Assembly: GCA_030431355.1 (NCBI GenBank)
Contig: JAUIJG010000255.1
Span: forward strand, 1 to 7,703
DNA length: 7,703 bases
DNA from: a bacterium
GTDB lineage: Bacteria; Cyanobacteriota; Vampirovibrionia; Obscuribacterales; Obscuribacteraceae
Direction: 5' to 3'
Part shown: piece by piece, positions 5,284 through 7,703 of the stretch
Layout: each line of letters opens with the position of its first letter
Numbering within the stretch: position 1 is the first letter of the stretch
The notes under the pieces: model-generated
Databases searched by the model: none
What the model was told of the DNA's origin: nothing
Seen by the model: only the letters and a program-made list of their open reading frames with translations
Translations under genes and position numbers: made by a program

Positions 5284-5305
5284 CTCCACCGAAAGGAGAA
5301 CTATC
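5284..5305 (+). promoter_or_regulatory. Strong Shine-Dalgarno with a possible masking stem
   Basis: AAGGAG (5293-5298) stands 7 nt before ATG at 5306 and fixes this start over an upstream in-frame start at 5201, which would make the terminator hairpin coding. CTCC at 5284-5287 can pair with the GGAG (5295-5298), forming a 4-bp hairpin that would hide the ribosome site; this is weak on its own. Confidence 0.6.
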
Positions 5306-5665
5306 ATGCGTATGGACCAGTACCGAGGCCTGAATGAGTGGGCCACCAAAACCGTGCTCAAGCGTGAAAAGGCGCTTCAGCGAGGAGTCAACATCTTCCC
5401 GGACGGCAGGCGTAAGCACTACCAGAGGTGGGTGAAGATTCCCGTTGCGCGCATCAGTCATATCGGCACGATCTCGGGCGCCTGGAAGCCTGTCGTCGCT
5501 CCGCTCCGCCGGTTCCAACTGGCGAACGGCAAGGTGTACGACGAGTATGTCCAGCAGGTTCCGTGGTCGGGCGGTCCGGTTTACCACACCGCGTTGAAAG
5601 ACGTGGCCACTGGGAAGCCGGTCCCCGAGTCGCTCTGGACTGAGCAGGAGCTGATGGACTGCTAG
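5306..5665 (+). CDS. Hypothetical 119-aa protein, basic, GC-rich gene
   Basis: I do not recognise this protein. It begins MRMDQYRGLNEWATKTVLKR and has a strongly basic first half, including PDGRRKHYQRW. The middle is rich in glycine, tryptophan and aromatic residues (GTISGAWKPVVAPLRRF), and the tail is acidic (PESLWTEQELMDC). No signal peptide or membrane segment is visible. The basic half might bind nucleic acid, but no known motif supports that. Lines 5461-5640 count 117 G or C in 180 bases (65%), against about 45% in sampled lines of the TPR and PDZ-CAP genes, a sign of transfer. It is preceded by a terminator-like hairpin and followed by another, with a second GC-rich unknown gene 136 bases on. 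Confidence 0.75.
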   Translation: MRMDQYRGLNEWATKTVLKREKALQRGVNIFPDGRRKHYQRWVKIPVARISHIGTISGAWKPVVAPLRRFQLANGKVYDEYVQQVPWSGGPVYHTALKDVATGKPVPESLWTEQELMDC

Positions 5666-5717
5666 TCAGTCCTGAACTCTAGCGCAAGCACGAACTGGAA
5701 ACGGCATTAGCGATCAG

Positions 5718-5757
5718 AAGTCGGGGGTGGAGCTCAGGCTCTGCCTCCGACTTTCTG
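5718..5757 (+). terminator. Probable terminator between the two GC-rich genes
   Basis: AAGTCGG (5718-5724) pairs with CCGACTT (5747-5753). Inside, GG/CC and GAGC-TCAG-GCTC (5730-5741) extend the stem with a mismatch on each side, giving about 13 pairs in all. The tail (CTTTCTGGTT) is only moderately T-rich, so read-through into the next gene is likely. It begins 52 bases after the stop at 5665. Confidence 0.6.
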
Positions 5758-5788
5758 GTTGCATTGTTTCAACTACTAGCGAAAAAAC

Positions 5789-5801
5789 GGAGAATGGCTA
5801 T
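5789..5801 (+). promoter_or_regulatory. Shine-Dalgarno that sets the start at 5802
   Basis: GGAG (5789-5792) lies 9 nt before ATG at 5802. The earlier in-frame ATG at 5727 falls inside the hairpin at 5718-5753 and has no ribosome site of its own, so it was rejected. Confidence 0.65.
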
Positions 5802-6431
5802 ATGCCAATTATCGACGAGGTAAGTTTCATCAACGCACACTGCCAGAGCCCGCTCTTCTGCGAGTTCTCGGCCGTGTTTGCCAGACTCTCACTTCGCTGC
5901 CGCAAGGCAATGCAGGCTGTCATCGATTCGGAGCGTCTCACCCGGCAAGTCCAGGAGAACTCCGAGCATTCCGTCGAACGAGCCCGACAAACCGCGCTTC
6001 TTCAATGCGCCATGGAAGATGAAGCTTATTTGCTTCCTCGCCTCGAATCGGAGGCGCGGCAAGCATATCAGCTTCTGCGCAAGTACAGCGCCTTGAACCA
6101 ACAGGGCTTCGAAAGCGAAGGCATGGACTTCACGGTCTTCGCCTGTAACTATCTGGCAACACTGGGCTGGATGCGCACGGCGGCGGATGTCATCGGCATC
6201 CTCACCGAGCGTCGCGACCAGGGTCTCTCCGGTCAGCAAATCACTGACAGGAGCTGGCCGCACCAGTCTTCGATCTTCTTCAAGTCGGAGCTGACCAGAC
6301 GCGATGCCTACATCGGCGACTATCTGGTCTGTGGACAGCAGTGGATCGACTCCCTGCCCGACTGGCCGGACGGAGCTGAAACTCCTGCCACCTTCCTGAA
6401 CTCTCTGGTTCAGGACCCGAGCACTGCCTGA
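5802..6431 (+). CDS. Hypothetical 209-aa helical protein, GC-rich gene
   Basis: I do not recognise this protein. Residues about 20-105 are rich in A, E, R, Q and L (SERLTRQVQENSEHSVERAR, then LLPRLESEARQAYQLLRKY), predicting long helices and perhaps a coiled coil. A mid segment FTVFACNYLATLGWMRTAADVIGIL is hydrophobic enough for a buried helix or a marginal membrane helix. The C-terminal part has aromatic patches (SWPHQSSIFFKSEL, WIDSLPDWPDGAETP). There is no signal peptide and no catalytic motif I can name. Two sampled 60-base lines (6121-6240) count 58% and 65% GC, like the gene at 5306 and unlike the flanks. It follows that gene in the same direction and has its own terminator 17 bases after the stop, so both probably arrived together. 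Confidence 0.75.
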   Translation: MPIIDEVSFINAHCQSPLFCEFSAVFARLSLRCRKAMQAVIDSERLTRQVQENSEHSVERARQTALLQCAMEDEAYLLPRLESEARQAYQLLRKYSALNQQGFESEGMDFTVFACNYLATLGWMRTAADVIGILTERRDQGLSGQQITDRSWPHQSSIFFKSELTRRDAYIGDYLVCGQQWIDSLPDWPDGAETPATFLNSLVQDPSTA

Positions 6432-6448
6432 CGGCTTGCTCTCAACCC

Positions 6449-6485
6449 GAGGACGAGGAGCTCACCCTCCTCGTCTTCAACTTTT
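6449..6485 (+). terminator. Rho-independent terminator of the 209-aa gene
   Basis: GAGGACGAGGAG (6449-6460) pairs with CTCCTCGTCTTC (6467-6478) over 12 bp with one G-U, closing the loop CTCACC, and AACTTTT follows. The T-run lies on the plus side only. The rest of the gap to 6572 is AT-rich and holds only a short palindrome, ATAGTT-TC-AACTAT (6530-6543), beyond the end of the convergent minus-strand gene. Confidence 0.8.
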
Positions 6486-6572
6486 AGAAAGGTTATTATT
6501 ATATTTTATAGTATTTTGCAACCGAACAAATAGTTTCAACTATACAACCCACTCCAAATCACCGGCTAACAG

Positions 6573-7493
6573 CTAGGGACTGGCGGAATCGGAAAACATC
6601 TGAGTTACAGCAATAGAGCCATCGGAATGCTGCGCCATGCCGATTCCCATCGATTTATTTTTTGGATTCAAAAGATTGAAACGGTGCCTGGATGAATGCA
6701 TAAGAAGATCCTGACACTTGGCGATCAGCTGAGCATCAGTCATATTAGGCTCGATGAGCATCTTTCCGACATTCTCCGAAACGCCGGCTCTCACGTTAGC
6801 CGCATCGGCCCGTTCTCTAAAACCCTTGCCTTCGGGATCATAATGCCCGGTATAACCACGCCTTGCCTGATCCTGGGAATGCCCCCGGGAGATAGATTCC
6901 AACTTGCCGCTAACGCTGAGATCAGGAAGACCGTTCTTCTTTCGATCCTCATTGACCAATCGATACATATATCCGACCAGTGAACTGGTGTTGATGGAGG
7001 CATGAACACTGGTCTTCTTAGCCACAAGACTGTCCGGCTTCTGTTTAACCACAGCCTCTTTCGACCAACCCATAACTTTCTGGCCGAAGCGGAGACCACC
7101 GCTCGTCTTGCGAATAAAATGGACAGGTACTCCTGCTTTTCCACCTAGGTTCTTTACAATAGAATCGGTTGATTTAGCATCCAATGGAACTCTGTTGTTG
7201 ATGCGGATCAAAATATCGCCGGATCTAAGACCGCTTCTGCGACCCAGTCCGGCGTCGCGAAGAGAGGTTAAATAGGTGCCTTTATATTCCCGACCTCCCA
7301 TGGTTACCCTCACAGGCACACCGGAAGCTCCAAGAGTGTATATAGACTCTCTCTTTTTATTCAGAACCACTATCGGTGCTCGTCTTGCCTGACTCTGGCC
7401 CAGAGCCGGCTGAGAGCTAGTCCCCCAAAGAGAAGGGAAGGTCGCTGACAGAGCAATGAAAACGACCGGAACAAAGAAACTGTTTTTATTCAA
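6573..7493 (-). CDS. Secreted PDZ-CAP (SCP-like) domain protein
   Basis: The 306-aa product starts with a signal peptide: MNKNSFF, hydrophobic residues 6-19, likely cleavage after ALG (32) or SQA (36). A PDZ-like domain covers about 66-130, with the core SGLRSGDILIRINNRVPLD (87-105). A CAP/SCP-like domain (PF00188 type) covers about 172-303: LVNEDRKKNGLPDL, then H205, GHYDPEGKG with H217, SENVG with E240, SSRHRFNLLNPK with H270, and IAVTQMFS. These H and E residues match the CAP cavity pattern. Family knowledge: bacterial CAP proteins are extracytoplasmic, and their biochemical role is mostly unsettled. The PDZ domain suggests peptide or protease binding, which is inference. The start is TTG at 7493 with GGGGA 7 nt upstream; no ATG is nearby. 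No cysteine pair or lipobox stands out. It is transcribed alone, opposite to the GC-rich pair. Confidence 0.88.
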   Translation of the reverse strand: MNKNSFFVPVVFIALSATFPSLWGTSSQPALGQSQARRAPIVVLNKKRESIYTLGASGVPVRVTMGGREYKGTYLTSLRDAGLGRRSGLRSGDILIRINNRVPLDAKSTDSIVKNLGGKAGVPVHFIRKTSGGLRFGQKVMGWSKEAVVKQKPDSLVAKKTSVHASINTSSLVGYMYRLVNEDRKKNGLPDLSVSGKLESISRGHSQDQARRGYTGHYDPEGKGFRERADAANVRAGVSENVGKMLIEPNMTDAQLIAKCQDLLMHSSRHRFNLLNPKNKSMGIGMAQHSDGSIAVTQMFSDSASP

Positions 7494-7518
7494 AGTGTTA
7501 TCCCCAGAATGGGAGGAA

Positions 7519-7546
7519 GCCTCTTAATTATAAACCGACAAGAGGC
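7519..7546 (-). promoter_or_regulatory. Promoter -10 of the PDZ-CAP gene inside an inverted repeat
   Basis: On the minus strand a perfect TATAAT (7532-7527) lies about 34 bases before the TTG start. It is framed by GCCTCTT (7519-7525) and AAGAGGC (7540-7546), perfect 7-bp arms with a 14-bp spacer. No good -35 is seen at 16-18 bp, which fits a promoter needing or blocked by a regulator. The transcript would begin near 7520, leaving a short leader. Confidence 0.5.
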
Positions 7547-7602
7547 AAGTTTGCTGTAAACAAAGACAAGATTCTATTATATACTTTAGTTGTATATGCT
7601 TC

Positions 7603-7649
7603 AAAAAACTGCGTGGGAGAAACTTACCTTTCGGTAAATTCCCCCCACG
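7603..7649 (-). terminator. Rho-independent terminator of a minus-strand gene off the right edge
   Basis: On the minus strand CGTGGG (7649-7644) pairs with CCCACG (7617-7612), GAA/TTC (7621-7619 with 7641-7639) and TTACC/GGTAA (7624-7628 with 7633-7637) extend it, and the tip is a 4-nt loop. CAGTTTTTT follows (7610-7603). The gene lies outside: minus frames stop at 7698-7700 and 7672-7674, the latter a typical distance before the hairpin. A third frame is open to 7601 through the hairpin and is less likely. Confidence 0.8.
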
Positions 7650-7703
7650 ACAAAGACTTCTCTACCCATGGTCAAGGGCATGTCGGCAAGCGATGAGTCA
7701 ACA

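Larger units (their letters stand above)
4853..5305 (+). other. Gene-free, hairpin-dense region: candidate structured leader or small RNA
   Basis: No convincing coding sequence lies here on either strand. Reading plus-wise, it holds a 72-nt composite inverted repeat (4874-4945), a weak CCCA/TGGG stem around the first copy of a 16-nt repeat (4977-5000), a GTCGACC/GGTCGAC stem around the second copy (5141-5179), a CCGGGAA/TTCCCCGG stem (5187-5212) and a terminator-like hairpin (5239-5272). It ends at a strong Shine-Dalgarno for the gene at 5306. I could not find a convincing promoter in it. Known RNAs such as tmRNA, 6S and SRP RNA were considered, and their hallmark sequences were not seen. Confidence 0.45.

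Noticed and set aside
5201..5305. 35-residue upstream extension of the 119-aa gene
   Set aside because: It would translate through the terminator hairpin and ignore the strong Shine-Dalgarno at 5293-5298.
5666..5801. Integron-type attC site after the GC-rich gene, suggested by one hairpin per gene
   Set aside because: No GTTRRRY and RYYYAAC core boxes could be placed at the ends of the hairpin; a terminator explains it better.
7601..7702. Minus-strand open frame at the right edge running through the terminator
   Set aside because: A 33-codon tail encoded by a terminator stem and T-run is unlikely; another frame stops at 7672-7674, a normal distance before the hairpin.

Overview
The window looks like a bacterial chromosome segment of moderate GC. 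Sixty-base lines sampled in the TPR gene and in the PDZ-CAP gene each count to about 45% GC. It holds three housekeeping loci: a four-domain S1-type ribosomal protein gene (minus strand), a bacterial type-A RNase P RNA gene (rnpB, plus strand) and trmD (minus strand). Around them lie accessory or poorly known genes: a small membrane-anchored protein, a kinesin-light-chain-type TPR protein, two unrecognised orphan genes and a secreted PDZ-CAP protein. The organism cannot be fixed from this alone. The split, non-operonic housekeeping genes, the four-domain S1 and the TPR style would fit the cyanobacterial/Melainabacteria (Vampirovibrionia) side of the tree, but this is a weak inference.

Layout. 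1-226: terminator of a plus-strand gene lying off the left edge, then the S1 terminator on minus. 227-1363: S1 gene (minus) with a long hairpin-rich leader to about 1587 and a plausible sigma70-type promoter. 1761-2103: rnpB (plus), convergent with trmD (2122-2844, minus). 2845-3262: divergent intergenic region with a near-palindrome. 3263-3682: small anchored protein (plus). 3683-4004: a long hairpin and three closely spaced palindromes ahead of the TTG-started TPR gene (4005-4706). 4707-5305: about 600 bases without a gene but dense in secondary structure. 5306-5665 and 5802-6431: two GC-rich genes of unknown function, each followed by a hairpin terminator. 6573-7493: secreted PDZ-CAP protein (minus), with an inverted repeat straddling its -10. 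7603-7649: terminator of a minus-strand gene off the right edge.

The most interesting part is 4853-5305. It contains a 72-nt composite inverted repeat, two exact copies of a 16-nt motif each enclosed by pairing arms, two further stem-loops, and a terminator-like hairpin ending 33 bases before a start codon with no visible room for a promoter after it. I read this as a candidate structured leader or attenuator RNA, or an independent small RNA, attached to an acquired GC-rich two-gene islet. No known RNA family was recognised, and the function of the two downstream proteins is unknown.
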